Shown here: positions 7,485 to 15,875 of the stretch, piece after piece
How positions within the stretch are numbered: the first letter of the stretch is position 1
Layout: each line of letters begins with the position of its first letter
Assembly (NCBI GenBank): GCA_950073835.1
Contig: CATMRP010000016.1
Span: 1-50,543, forward strand
Direction of reading: 5' to 3'
Source: an uncultured Alteromonadaceae bacterium
Lineage (GTDB): Bacteria; Pseudomonadota; Gammaproteobacteria; Enterobacterales; Alteromonadaceae
Length of the DNA: 50,543 bases
Made by a program: the position numbers and the translations under genes
The notes under the pieces: generated by a model
Told to the model about the DNA's origin: nothing
Databases searched by the model: none
The model's input: only the letters and a program-made list of their open reading frames with translations

Positions 7485-9908
7485 GTGAAATTAAACAAAT
7501 TGGCAATCGTGATGACCATGCTGCTGCCTGGTATCTCGCAGGCTGCTGAGATAAACGGTCAAGCGCTTAACCAAAATGGCCAGCCGCTGGCCAAAGCTGA
7601 AATAGAAATCGAATCGCTGAATGTGTCGGTGACCGCCGATGACAACGGCTATTTTTCACTTCCTTCAGTCAATGCTTGCGAGTATGTGCTGCATATTCAT
7701 GCTCCGGGGTATGCCCACCTGCATGAAACCATAGAAGTTTCTGATAACAGCAGTGAACAGTTGGCATTTCGTCTTGAGCGCTCACCTATTGAAGTCATCG
7801 ATGTGATAGCAGCGCCTATGCACATGTCGATTATGGAGTCGGCGTCGCCAGTAAATGTACTGGGGGGTGAAACACTGCGCCGTCAACAAGCCGCAACCCT
7901 TGGAGATACATTGGAAAAACTGCCGGGTGTGCAGTCTAATTTTCACGGCAATGTGGCCAGTACCCCCATCATTCGTGGTTTGAGCGGTCCTCGAGTGTTG
8001 ATTGCGCAAAATGGCCTGGATGTTAGTGACGTATCCCGTGTCGGACCAGATCACTCTGTCGCATCTGAGGCGTCAACCTCGCAACAGATTGAAGTATTAC
8101 GCGGCCCCGCAACCTTATTTTATGGCAGTGGCGCGATTGGTGGTGTAGTCAATGTTGTCGACGGTCGTGTCCCTTCAGACAATGACACTCGTGGCGAGTG
8201 GTTACTGGAAACCGACTCTGTTAATAATCAAAAACTGGGTTCATTCAATATTACTACTGGTGCTGGCGACCTGGGTGTCTATGCCGATGGTTACTGGCGT
8301 GAGTCGGATGACTACGATACGCCGGTAGCACCTGATGTGGATGAGCCGGATGCTGCACGTAGCGTCGAAAATAGTGCAGAAGAGTCAAATGGCTTTACCG
8401 TGGGGGCAAGTTACCTGTTGGATGACGGTTATGTTGGCATTGCGGTTGAACAGTTTAACCGTGAGTACGGCATACCTGGCCACACGCATGGTCATGAAGA
8501 ATCCTCGGATGATGAGCATGACCACGAGCACACGGAGGCTGAAGAAGAGCAGGTGTTTGCCGACCTGGAGCAAACCAAAGTTCAGTTGTTAGGTGAGTTA
8601 TCCGTTAACAGTAATTGGTTAAGCAGTATTAGTTTTAGAGCCGGTTACACCGACTATGAGCATGCTGAGATAGAAGAAGGTGTAGTAGGTACGCTTTTTG
8701 AAAATACCACCAGTGAAGTACGAATTGAATTAATGCATACGCCACTGGCTGACTGGCAGGGCGGTTTGAGTCTGCACTACAAAAAAAGTGAAGTGGCAGC
8801 TCAGGGCGAAGAAGCCTTTACGCCACCATCTGATGCAGAAATGGTAGCGCTGGCTTTAATGGAAGAGCGCCACTTCGGCGACTTTCTGGTACAACTTGGA
8901 GCGCGAGTTGAACGGGTTACACTTGATGCTCCAGAAGTCTTATTGCCCCAGTTGTCTGCTCATGATCACGATGAAGCGGCAGAGGACGTTCATGACCACG
9001 ATCATGATCATGAGGCCGAATCTTCTGTTACACGAGTATTTAACGTAGCTCAGGAGTTTACGCCGGTTTCTCTTTCCGCTGGCGTGGTGTGGGACTTTAC
9101 CCCTGGCTATAACGCTGCCATATCGGTTTCCCGGGCACAACGGGCTCCTTCAGCATCGGAGTTACTCTCGTTTGGACCACACATCGGGACCTCAACCTAT
9201 GAAGTCGGTGCACTGTTCGCCCTATCAGGTAACGAAGACAGTGCGCTGAGTTTATCGTCCTCAGCTATTGACCTTGAAACCTCCAATAATATTGATCTGA
9301 CCTTGCGTAAAATCAGTGGTGATGTGGGGTTTGTATTTAATGCTTTCTATAACCAGGTTGACAATTACTATTATCAGGTCAACACCGGTTTATTTGCTGA
9401 AAGTGGTCATGATCATGGCGACGAGGAAGAGAGTGAAGAGCACGATCACAGCGATGAGCTTCCAGTTTACCTGTTCCGTGCTGCTGACGCTATTCTGCAT
9501 GGTTTTGAAGCTCAGGTTGCCTGGCAGGTGACAGATGAATTTAAAGCCCAGTTTTTTTCTGATTATGTGCGCGCCAGATTAAAGGACGGCGGTGATTTAC
9601 CTCGTACACCACCACTGCGTGTTGGTACGCAACTAAGCTATCAAACCGAATCATTGAGCGCGCATCTCGATATCACCCACTATGCAAAACAGGATCGCAT
9701 TGACGCATCAGAGACAGTAACTGATGGCTATACGTTAGTCGATGCCTTTGTCGCGTACGATTTTAATGTAATGAGTCAGGATATGTCGGTGTATCTCAAA
9801 GGAACAAACCTGACCGATGAAGAAGCTCGCGTTCACACCTCTTTTCTTAAAGATATCGCACCGCGCCCGGGGCGCAGTGTTGGTGTAGGTCTGCGTGGCT
9901 ATTTCTAA
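7485..9908 (+). CDS. znuD: TonB-dependent zinc receptor ZnuD
   Basis: An 807-residue outer-membrane receptor for zinc. It starts at a GTG (7485) followed by a signal peptide ending ISQAA; no in-frame ATG would keep that peptide. Residues about 21-100 form a carboxypeptidase-regulatory-like domain. The plug (about 110-225) includes PIIRGLSGPRVLIAQNGL and EVLRGPATLFYGSGAIGG, and the barrel ends in GLRGYF. Three histidine/acid-rich loops, near residues 328-355 (HTHGHEESSDDEHDHEH), 490-512 (HDHDHDHEAE) and 639-659 (GHDHGDEEESEEHDH), are the hallmark of ZnuD zinc capture loops. It is the first gene of an operon running through DUF1826 and has a Zur box in front. Confidence 0.95.
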   Translation: MKLNKLAIVMTMLLPGISQAAEINGQALNQNGQPLAKAEIEIESLNVSVTADDNGYFSLPSVNACEYVLHIHAPGYAHLHETIEVSDNSSEQLAFRLERSPIEVIDVIAAPMHMSIMESASPVNVLGGETLRRQQAATLGDTLEKLPGVQSNFHGNVASTPIIRGLSGPRVLIAQNGLDVSDVSRVGPDHSVASEASTSQQIEVLRGPATLFYGSGAIGGVVNVVDGRVPSDNDTRGEWLLETDSVNNQKLGSFNITTGAGDLGVYADGYWRESDDYDTPVAPDVDEPDAARSVENSAEESNGFTVGASYLLDDGYVGIAVEQFNREYGIPGHTHGHEESSDDEHDHEHTEAEEEQVFADLEQTKVQLLGELSVNSNWLSSISFRAGYTDYEHAEIEEGVVGTLFENTTSEVRIELMHTPLADWQGGLSLHYKKSEVAAQGEEAFTPPSDAEMVALALMEERHFGDFLVQLGARVERVTLDAPEVLLPQLSAHDHDEAAEDVHDHDHDHEAESSVTRVFNVAQEFTPVSLSAGVVWDFTPGYNAAISVSRAQRAPSASELLSFGPHIGTSTYEVGALFALSGNEDSALSLSSSAIDLETSNNIDLTLRKISGDVGFVFNAFYNQVDNYYYQVNTGLFAESGHDHGDEEESEEHDHSDELPVYLFRAADAILHGFEAQVAWQVTDEFKAQFFSDYVRARLKDGGDLPRTPPLRVGTQLSYQTESLSAHLDITHYAKQDRIDASETVTDGYTLVDAFVAYDFNVMSQDMSVYLKGTNLTDEEARVHTSFLKDIAPRPGRSVGVGLRGYF

Positions 9909-9945
9909 GACATTGGGTATTAAAAAATAAAGGAACGAATTAACT

Positions 9946-11316
9946 ATGAACACTCAAACTAAACTTACCTTTTTAGCCGCTGCCATTAGCTCGGTGTTAC
10001 TCACCGGCTGTGGTGATGCAGAAACCACGATTGTCGAATTACCGCCCATTGAGGAAGAGCACGATCATGACGAGGGTGAAGAGCACAATCACGATGAGTA
10101 CGAAATTGATAGTGCCGGTCGCTTATCGGTAACCGATGCCGATTCAAACGCGCTGGCGATCTTCGATTTAGACGATAACAGCTTGTTGGATACGTTTAGT
10201 CTTACTCACTCGGGCAGCGCTTTAACGCATTCTGCTGATTATCGTTTTGCTGTGGTGACCAGTCGCGCCAATGATCTGGTGGAGTTTATTGATGGCGGGC
10301 TGTGGCGCGAAGATCATGTCGAGCATTTACACGATTACGAAGAAGCGCCGGCGTATTCAGATTTTACCCTCGCAGGCAGCCGGCCTACCCATGTCGACGG
10401 GCATGACAGCCAGCTTGCAGTGTTTTATGACGGCGATGCCGACAGCGGTATACCGGCTTCTGTACAAGTGGTTACCGACACAGACATTGCCGCAGAAACT
10501 GCAGAAGTGAATACGCTTACCTTCAACGTGAATATGCATGGTGTGGCCAAGCCGGTGGATGACATGTTAATCGCCTCGGTGCGCCGGGATGACAGTGAAA
10601 CCACATCAGCCAATCCCATATTGCCTGATAGTGTCGGGATCTATCACCGCCACGACGGTGACTACGAACAGGAGCAATTATTTGCCGGCGAATGCCCGGA
10701 CTTGCACGGCGCCGCATTAAATGACGAACACGTGGTGTTTGGCTGTAGCGACGGTGTACTGGTACTACACGCCCATGATGAAGAGTATGAGTCACTCAAG
10801 GTCGATAACATCGATGAGCTGAATGGCATGCGCATTGGCACTGTGTACGCGCACCATGATGTTGAAACCTTTATCGGTATTGCGTCACAACACGGTGGTG
10901 GCAGTGCAGTGTTAACGGCTATCGACCCTGAACTCGGTGAAATGGAAGCCATCGACTGGGAGCCTGAAACCAATGCGCACCCGGTGTCTTATGGTTTTTC
11001 TTTCGATGGTGAACACTTTCTGATCCTCGATGATTTGGGCTATCTGTCGGTCTTGTCGGCTCACGAGCACGACGACCACGCGCACTGGGAATTAGAAGAA
11101 CGTCTGGATATTTCAGATGCAGATTTGTCTTTAATGCCTGAAGGTGGGGCCTTCTCCATGACCATCGCGCAAAATGCTGCGGAGGTATACGTGGCAGACC
11201 CCATTGCTCAACACGTACTGGTTATCGACTTAGAAAGCGGTGAAACCACTGGTGATATTGAGCTCGATTTTGTGCCGTCTGCGGTTACCTGGCTGGGTAT
11301 TGCAGAAGCTCACTAA
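9946..11316 (+). CDS. AztD-like periplasmic zinc metallochaperone lipoprotein
   Basis: A 456-residue protein with a lipobox (LLTGC, Cys22), so a lipoprotein. Just after the anchor is a His/Asp/Glu cluster (EEEHDHDEGEEHNHDEYE, about residues 36-53). The remainder looks like a beta-propeller of repeated strands, with further histidine pairs such as HDGDYEQEQ, HAHDEEYE, AHHDVE and HEHDDHAHW. AztD proteins are propeller zinc chaperones that pass zinc to the solute-binding protein of AztABC; no AztABC gene is in this window, so the partner here may be the nearby DUF2796/DUF3299 proteins. The operon position directly after znuD supports zinc transfer from the receptor. The AztD assignment is from overall pattern, not alignment. 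Confidence 0.75.
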   Translation: MNTQTKLTFLAAAISSVLLTGCGDAETTIVELPPIEEEHDHDEGEEHNHDEYEIDSAGRLSVTDADSNALAIFDLDDNSLLDTFSLTHSGSALTHSADYRFAVVTSRANDLVEFIDGGLWREDHVEHLHDYEEAPAYSDFTLAGSRPTHVDGHDSQLAVFYDGDADSGIPASVQVVTDTDIAAETAEVNTLTFNVNMHGVAKPVDDMLIASVRRDDSETTSANPILPDSVGIYHRHDGDYEQEQLFAGECPDLHGAALNDEHVVFGCSDGVLVLHAHDEEYESLKVDNIDELNGMRIGTVYAHHDVETFIGIASQHGGGSAVLTAIDPELGEMEAIDWEPETNAHPVSYGFSFDGEHFLILDDLGYLSVLSAHEHDDHAHWELEERLDISDADLSLMPEGGAFSMTIAQNAAEVYVADPIAQHVLVIDLESGETTGDIELDFVPSAVTWLGIAEAH

Positions 11317-11326
11317 TCTTACAGGT

Positions 11327-11356
11327 GTCCTCGCCCGGGAGTTTTCGGGTGAGGAC
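11327..11356 (+). promoter_or_regulatory. Intra-operon hairpin
   Basis: An 11-bp stem, GTCCTCGCCCG with CGGGTGAGGAC and one G-T pair, encloses an 8-base loop in the gap between the AztD-like and DUF2796 genes. No T-run follows. It may partly attenuate transcription or mark an RNA processing site. Confidence 0.5.
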
Positions 11357-11383
11357 AAAGCACATCACAGGAGGACACCACAG

Positions 11384-11941
11384 ATGAGAGCAAGTAATAC
11401 ACAGCCTCGAAGTTTGACAGTCTGCGTTCTGACGGCGTTTTATCTGACCTTTAGCCAATCTGCTTTGGGAGCCGGACAGGCCCATGTCCACGGCCATGGT
11501 AAATTGCTGATTGCCCAGGAAGGGACTCACTGGCAGCTGGAGTTTACGCTGCCGGCGGCTGATATGGTGGGGTTTGAGCATGCCGCCCATAACGAGCGGG
11601 ACAAAGAACACCTGCGCCACATTGCCGAAAGATTAGCTTCCCCTGCCAATGTGTTTACCACCAGAGGCGGCGATTGTCAGATAGCTGAGAAGGAGGTGAA
11701 TCTACCGGGAGCCGGTCACCACGAAGGTGAGCATGAGCACGAAGCTCACACAGAGCACAAGGCATCTCACGCCGATGTCAGGTTACATTATCAGTTGCAA
11801 TGCATTGGCGACCTGCAAAGCCTGACGCTCCGATTGTTTGATATGGCGCCTTCGCTAGGCGAGATAGAGGCGCAGTGGATTGTGAATGCAGGTCAGGGGC
11901 AAACCGAGCTCTCCCCATCAAAACGAGAATTGGTCTGGTAG
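11384..11941 (+). CDS. Periplasmic DUF2796 zinc-binding protein (ZrgA-like)
   Basis: A 185-residue protein that starts at the ATG at 11384, preceded by AGGAGG; a longer frame upstream overlaps the previous gene and lacks such a site. A signal peptide (to about residue 29) is followed by AHVHGHGKLLIAQEG, the typical N-terminal motif of DUF2796, and by a mid-protein histidine stretch (GHHEGEHEHEAHTEHKASHADV, about 112-133). In Vibrio cholerae a DUF2796 protein, ZrgA, is part of a Zur-controlled zinc importer; here the gene lies 11 bases before zur. It probably captures zinc in the periplasm and hands it to the DUF3299/ABC machinery encoded 3-7 kb away. Confidence 0.85.
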   Translation: MRASNTQPRSLTVCVLTAFYLTFSQSALGAGQAHVHGHGKLLIAQEGTHWQLEFTLPAADMVGFEHAAHNERDKEHLRHIAERLASPANVFTTRGGDCQIAEKEVNLPGAGHHEGEHEHEAHTEHKASHADVRLHYQLQCIGDLQSLTLRLFDMAPSLGEIEAQWIVNAGQGQTELSPSKRELVW

Positions 11942-11952
11942 GCAGGGTAAAT

Positions 11953-12423
11953 ATGGCGCTCCCGCAAACATGCCAAAAGCAGGACGATGATAATACGTTA
12001 AATGGATTAACGCCCAAACGCAAAGAGGTACTGAGCGTATTAACCGCAGCCGACAGGCCGTTATCTGCCTATGAAATCGTGGATTTATACAATCAAACTG
12101 CTCACAAACCCATACATGCCATGTCGGTGTACCGGATACTGGACTTTCTTAAGTCGGTTGATCTGGTAACGCATCTGCACTCGGTGAATAAGTTTTTAGC
12201 TCGGGGGCAGGCTGCAGGGCGAAACGACAACTCAGTATGTCTATATGTAACCTGCCAACAATGCTGTGGAGTACAAAAACTGGTGCTTGAACGCGGCGAA
12301 GCGGCAACGATCCAAAATCATATACACCGGCTGGGCTATCAGTTATCCAGCCACTCGATAGAAATTCCCGGGCTGTGCGAAAACTGTAGTCCGAATTCCG
12401 ATACAACTATTAAGGAGTCCTGA
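11953..12423 (+). CDS. zur: Zinc uptake regulator Zur (Fur family)
   Basis: A 156-residue Fur-family repressor. The ATG at 11953 follows AGGG by 5 bases; an upstream GTG in frame would overlap the preceding gene. The winged helix covers about residues 18-85 (TPKRKEVLSVL ... MSVYRILDFL). The dimerisation half carries two CxxC pairs, Cys101/Cys104 and Cys142/Cys145, which match the structural zinc site of E. coli Zur almost by number, plus the histidine-rich HIHRLGY segment. With zinc bound it should repress the three Zur-box promoters in this window, including that of its own operon, giving autoregulation. Confidence 0.93.
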   Translation: MALPQTCQKQDDDNTLNGLTPKRKEVLSVLTAADRPLSAYEIVDLYNQTAHKPIHAMSVYRILDFLKSVDLVTHLHSVNKFLARGQAAGRNDNSVCLYVTCQQCCGVQKLVLERGEAATIQNHIHRLGYQLSSHSIEIPGLCENCSPNSDTTIKES

Positions 12424-12424
12424 C

Positions 12425-12832
12425 GTGGGACGAACTCAAACCCTCGGGGATAGACTGGCCATTGCGCTGTCATCGCTTTGCGTGATTCATTGCCTTGCAA
12501 CGCCTTTGCTATTAATTATCCTGCCATCATTTGGCGCACTGTTTGCCGACAGTCACGAGCTGTTTCATCAGATTATCCTGTTTTTCGTGCTTCCTGTGGG
12601 GCTGGCGGCGCTGGCTGCAGGTTATCGCCACCACCACAAAAACAGCGTACTGGGCAGCGGATTAACAGGCCTGGCTATTCTCTTTCTCACCGCGCTGTAT
12701 GGCCACGATTACCTCGGCGAATTCGGTGAAACCGGTGCCACCATTCTGGCCTCATTAGTTATCGCTTACGCCCATTTACGCAACTATCAGTTAAGTCAGA
12801 AAATGCAAAAGACAAGCAGAGAAATGGTATGA
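12425..12832 (+). CDS. MerC-family inner-membrane protein
   Basis: A 135-residue membrane protein with four hydrophobic segments. The first contains CVIHC (Cys19 and Cys23), the metal-binding spot used by MerC mercury transporters. Chromosomal MerC-like proteins inside Zur operons are thought to move zinc rather than mercury; no other mer gene is present. It starts at a GTG 7 bases after AAGGAG and overlaps neither zur (1-base gap) nor, except for the ATGA junction, zigA. A short HHHK cytoplasmic or periplasmic loop lies at about residues 60-63. Transport direction is unknown. Confidence 0.82.
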   Translation: MGRTQTLGDRLAIALSSLCVIHCLATPLLLIILPSFGALFADSHELFHQIILFFVLPVGLAALAAGYRHHHKNSVLGSGLTGLAILFLTALYGHDYLGEFGETGATILASLVIAYAHLRNYQLSQKMQKTSREMV

Positions 12833-14031
12833 ACAATCTAAAACGTTTACCGGTAACGGTGCTCTCAGGCTTTCTGGGCGCCGGTAAAACCACCGTACTG
12901 AGCCATATCCTTAACAACCGCGACGGACTGCGCGTAGCGGTGATCGTTAATGATATGAGTGAAATCAATATCGATGCGGCGGTGCTTAAAAACGAGGTGA
13001 GTTTAAACCGCAGCGAAGAAAAACTGGTGGAAATGAGCAATGGCTGTATTTGCTGTACGTTACGGGAAGATTTGTTAATCGAGGTACGCGAGCTGGCTAA
13101 CAGCGGCAGGTTTGATTACCTGGTAATTGAATCCACTGGCATCTCCGAGCCCTTGCCCGTAGCCGAAACCTTTACCTTTGAGGATGAAGACGGCGTCACC
13201 CTGGCCGATGTTGCCCAGCTCGATACCATGGTAACCGTGGTTGATGCAGTGAATTTCTCTAACGACTTCGAGGAAGCGAAATACCTGCAGGAAGCCGGCG
13301 AGTCACTGGGGGAAGACGATGAGCGAAGCGTTGCCGATTTGCTGATTGATCAGGTGGAGTTTGCCGATGTCATACTGATCAGCAAAACCGATTTGGTGGA
13401 TGAAGCAGCCATTACCCGGCTGAAGGCCATTTTAACCACGCTCAATACCCGGGCCCGAATCATTCCTATTTCACAGGGGAATATTGATGTGAAAGAGGTA
13501 TTGGGGACCGGCTTGTTCGATTTTGAGCAAGCGCAACTGGCACCGGGCTGGCTAAAGGAAATGCGCGGCGAGCATATTCCGGAAACCGAGGAATACGGGA
13601 TCAGCAGCTTTACCTATACCGCCAGGCGGCCTTTTTATCCCCAGCGGTTTTATGATTTTCTGCATAACGAGCGCGGCTACGGCAAGCTGCTTCGTTCCAA
13701 AGGCTATTTCTGGCTGGCCAGCCGACCATTTTATGCCGGTCAGTGGAGCCAGGCTGGCGGCATTGCCCGTTATGGCTATGGGGGGATGTTCTGGAAAGCG
13801 GTAGATCCTAAAGACTGGCCCGAAGACGAAGAGTACCGCCAATCCATAATGGAACAGTGGCAGGAGCCTTTTGGCGATATGCGTCAGGAACTGGTGTTCA
13901 TTGGTCAGGATCTTAATGAACAAGCTATTCGTGAAGCGCTGGACAGCTGTTTGCTAGACGATGAAATGCTGGTAGCAGGGCGCGCTGGCTGGCAGCTATT
14001 ACCCGACCCGTTTCCAGCCTGGGAGGCCTGA
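12829..14031 (+). CDS. zigA: COG0523 zinc metallochaperone GTPase, ZigA type
   Basis: A 400-residue G3E GTPase. GFLGAGKT (Walker A, about residues 12-19), NGCICC (zinc-binding CxCC, about 68-73), ESTGISEP and SKTD are all in place, followed by a CobW C-terminal domain (YTARRPFYPQRFYDFL onward). It shares length and C-terminal W-rich features (GYFWLASRP, GGMFWKAV) with the ZigA/YciC group made during zinc starvation, and differs from the shorter YeiR at 3427. The start overlaps the MerC-like gene by 4 bases, implying translational coupling. It should use GTP hydrolysis to pass scarce zinc to chosen enzymes in the cytoplasm. Confidence 0.93.
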   Translation: MNNLKRLPVTVLSGFLGAGKTTVLSHILNNRDGLRVAVIVNDMSEINIDAAVLKNEVSLNRSEEKLVEMSNGCICCTLREDLLIEVRELANSGRFDYLVIESTGISEPLPVAETFTFEDEDGVTLADVAQLDTMVTVVDAVNFSNDFEEAKYLQEAGESLGEDDERSVADLLIDQVEFADVILISKTDLVDEAAITRLKAILTTLNTRARIIPISQGNIDVKEVLGTGLFDFEQAQLAPGWLKEMRGEHIPETEEYGISSFTYTARRPFYPQRFYDFLHNERGYGKLLRSKGYFWLASRPFYAGQWSQAGGIARYGYGGMFWKAVDPKDWPEDEEYRQSIMEQWQEPFGDMRQELVFIGQDLNEQAIREALDSCLLDDEMLVAGRAGWQLLPDPFPAWEA

Positions 14032-14033
14032 GC

Positions 14034-14678
14034 ATGAGTACTGCATTTTCCTTTAGTCGTGATATTGATGTGGCAATGCCGCAGCAAGCGTTTGGTGGTC
14101 AGGCCGATGTACTGGCCGATATTTATGAGCCGCAGGTCAACATGGCAGTGTGGCAAAGACCACTGGCAAAATTTGTGCAACGAGCGGTAGAGCAGGGTAT
14201 AAACGCCGGGCTTACGCTTAATGTCACAGAAGAAGTGCCGGTTAATGAAGCACCAGAAATACTGCAGGCGAATTATTCACTCAGCCAGTGGCAACCAGCG
14301 TTAAGTGAAGACGTGGCGGCGCTGGTGGATATGTTTGGTTGTTTGTTCGACACTGAGTTAGTAGGCCTGCGTTTGCGAATACTTAACAGTGCCATGTGCC
14401 CGAAGTTTCATTTCGATCGGGTGCCTTGCCGCCTGGTGATGACCTATAACGGTAGCGGTACGCAGTGGCTACCTAACCAGTGTATTGTCATTAAGGATGG
14501 TCGGCTGATTTGTGATGTTGATGATCACAGCAAACAAATCCGTACCTTGCAGGAAGGAGAGGTTGCGCTACTGAAAGGCTCAATGTGGACAGGCAATGAA
14601 CACACGCCGCTGGTACATCGCTCGCGGCAGGTAGAGAGCAGCCAGCCACGGCTCTTGCTCACGCTGGATGCGATGTGA
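14034..14678 (+). CDS. DUF1826 protein of the zinc operon
   Basis: A 214-residue cytoplasmic protein without signal peptide or membrane segment. The block MCPKFHFDRVPCRLVMTYNGSGTQWL (about residues 121-146) is the DUF1826 core, with conserved Cys and His that could hold a metal; HTPLVHRSR near the C-terminus is also typical. Genes of this family are regularly found right after COG0523 GTPases in Zur operons, as here (3-base gap), which suggests it is a client or helper of ZigA. Its chemistry is not known. The cupin-like or 2-oxoglutarate-dioxygenase-like flavour of the HxD motif (HFD) is a guess. It ends 4 bases before a REP palindrome. Confidence 0.88.
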   Translation: MSTAFSFSRDIDVAMPQQAFGGQADVLADIYEPQVNMAVWQRPLAKFVQRAVEQGINAGLTLNVTEEVPVNEAPEILQANYSLSQWQPALSEDVAALVDMFGCLFDTELVGLRLRILNSAMCPKFHFDRVPCRLVMTYNGSGTQWLPNQCIVIKDGRLICDVDDHSKQIRTLQEGEVALLKGSMWTGNEHTPLVHRSRQVESSQPRLLLTLDAM

Positions 14679-14682
14679 AATA

Positions 14683-14744
14683 ACAAATAATGGGGTCAGA
14701 GTACATTAATAAATCTATTAATGTACTCTGACCCCATTATTTGT
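14683..14744. repeat. 29-bp palindromic REP repeat between convergent operons
   Basis: Arms 14683-14711 and 14716-14744 are perfect complements around a 4-base loop (AATC). Each contains the AATAATGGGGTCAGAGTAC motif. The stop codon of the minus-strand DUF3299 gene (14737-14739) lies inside the right arm. The long stem, with T-rich ends on both strands, can terminate both convergent operons. Confidence 0.92.
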
Positions 14745-15420
14745 ATTGTTGGTGGTTTCTGAGGTCGTCGGGCTGGCCGTTAAAGCGGCTGATGGTGACC
14801 GCATTCATCACGTAGGCTGCAGTGCCTAACGGATCCTCATACATGGCGTTGCCCAGGATGCCGGAAACCGAATAGGCACTATTAATATCGGCCATCTTAA
14901 AGCCTCCCTTACTCACTACATAGACCATTTGATTGGGCGCCGGCGGTGGAAAGTGCAGGCAGGCACCGAAATAGGGCACCAGGAAAAAGCGCAGCACTTT
15001 ACGTTCACTATCAGCTTCCAGCGGCACTATAAAGCCGTTAATTGTTACTGCATTACCATCCAAAGTCGCTACATGCGCTGTAGACCGCATGGTGCTTTGG
15101 TAGGCTCTGTCCTGCGAGGCTACCAAAGCAGTTAAGAATTGCTCTTCCATGGGGACGGTAGGAATTGTCTGATATTTTTTGAGTAGCCGTCGTTCTTCTG
15201 GTGGTAGTAAATCTGCCCAACCCAAGGGACTAAACTGAGTAGATGTAAGGTGTTTGAGTAACTTAGCATCGGTTGTAGTGTAAAGTGACTGACGTTCTGC
15301 CGCACCCAAAATACCCTTGAATGGCTGGTTATCTGCATAAAATAACCGTCCGGTGAGCCCGCCAGTAAGCCCCGCTACAACAATGATTACAACATATGCA
15401 ACAACGGGGAGTCGCTTCAT
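14737..15420 (-). CDS. DUF3299 protein, membrane-anchored (Zrg-type)
   Basis: A 227-residue protein with an N-terminal signal anchor (VVAYVVIIVVAGLTGGLTG). The DUF3299 signature occupies about residues 127-165: INGFIVPLEADSERKVLRFF followed by LVPYFGACLHFPPPAPNQMVYV, whose Cys and His may bind metal. It is the last gene of a three-gene operon reading away from the Zur box at 16513 and overlaps the preceding gene by 4 bases. DUF3299 proteins accompany DUF2796 and an FtsX-type ABC pair in Zur regulons and are likely periplasmic components of that zinc importer. Its last codons and stop come from the REP repeat, so the original C-terminus may have been altered by insertion. Confidence 0.85.
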   Translation of the reverse strand: MKRLPVVAYVVIIVVAGLTGGLTGRLFYADNQPFKGILGAAERQSLYTTTDAKLLKHLTSTQFSPLGWADLLPPEERRLLKKYQTIPTVPMEEQFLTALVASQDRAYQSTMRSTAHVATLDGNAVTINGFIVPLEADSERKVLRFFLVPYFGACLHFPPPAPNQMVYVVSKGGFKMADINSAYSVSGILGNAMYEDPLGTAAYVMNAVTISRFNGQPDDLRNHQQYK

Positions 15421-15869
15421 CCAGCCTCGACTATCAGGGTACGGGTAGTGCTAAACACCGCGCCTTCATTAATAGCATTAAGTGTTATGGTTATTTCGTG
15501 AGTGCCGGGTCGGGATGGCGTAAAGGCTAGATCGTAATTGTCCGATACTGCGCTGAGTTTGAAATCCTGTGCTGACAATAACTCGATATCATCACTGGAA
15601 CTGACCGTCAGGCTCACGTTGCAATAACTTAGTGGCACTGATATGCCCACATTTTGTGTGCTTTGCGTTCCCACTTTGACCACAGCCCTTCTGGCCAGTG
15701 TAACGTTTGGGTAGTTTTCCCTTTGATTCATCATGGCTTCATAGCGGTTATTGTTATGATAAGCCGCAAAAGCACCGAAACCATTACCATGCATCTGACA
15801 AGCTGAAGCCATAAACGCACTGGCGGACAGAGCGCTGAAAACGGTACACACAAGGAGTGATTTTTTCAT
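15417..15869 (-). CDS. Unknown small secreted protein between two DUF3299 genes
   Basis: A 150-residue protein I do not recognise. It has a signal peptide (to about residue 22) and then a short segment with possible ligands, CQMHGNGFGAFAAYHNNN. The remainder is rich in beta strands and ends with a pattern like an immunoglobulin fold (FTPSRPGTHEITITLNAIN). It is 6 bases after the upstream DUF3299 gene and overlaps the next by 4 bases, so it is co-translated with them under the Zur box. A periplasmic zinc-binding accessory of the importer is the simplest reading, but this is inference from position and the CxMH motif only. Confidence 0.75.
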   Translation of the reverse strand: MKKSLLVCTVFSALSASAFMASACQMHGNGFGAFAAYHNNNRYEAMMNQRENYPNVTLARRAVVKVGTQSTQNVGISVPLSYCNVSLTVSSSDDIELLSAQDFKLSAVSDNYDLAFTPSRPGTHEITITLNAINEGAVFSTTRTLIVEAG

Positions 15870-15875
15870 AGTGAT

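Noticed and set aside
11240-11383. Upstream extension of the DUF2796 gene
   Set aside because: It overlaps the AztD-like gene and lacks a signal peptide; AGGAGG before the ATG at 11384 decides the start.
12425-12832. Mercury resistance (merC)
   Set aside because: No merR, merA, merT or merP nearby; the position within a Zur operon favours zinc.
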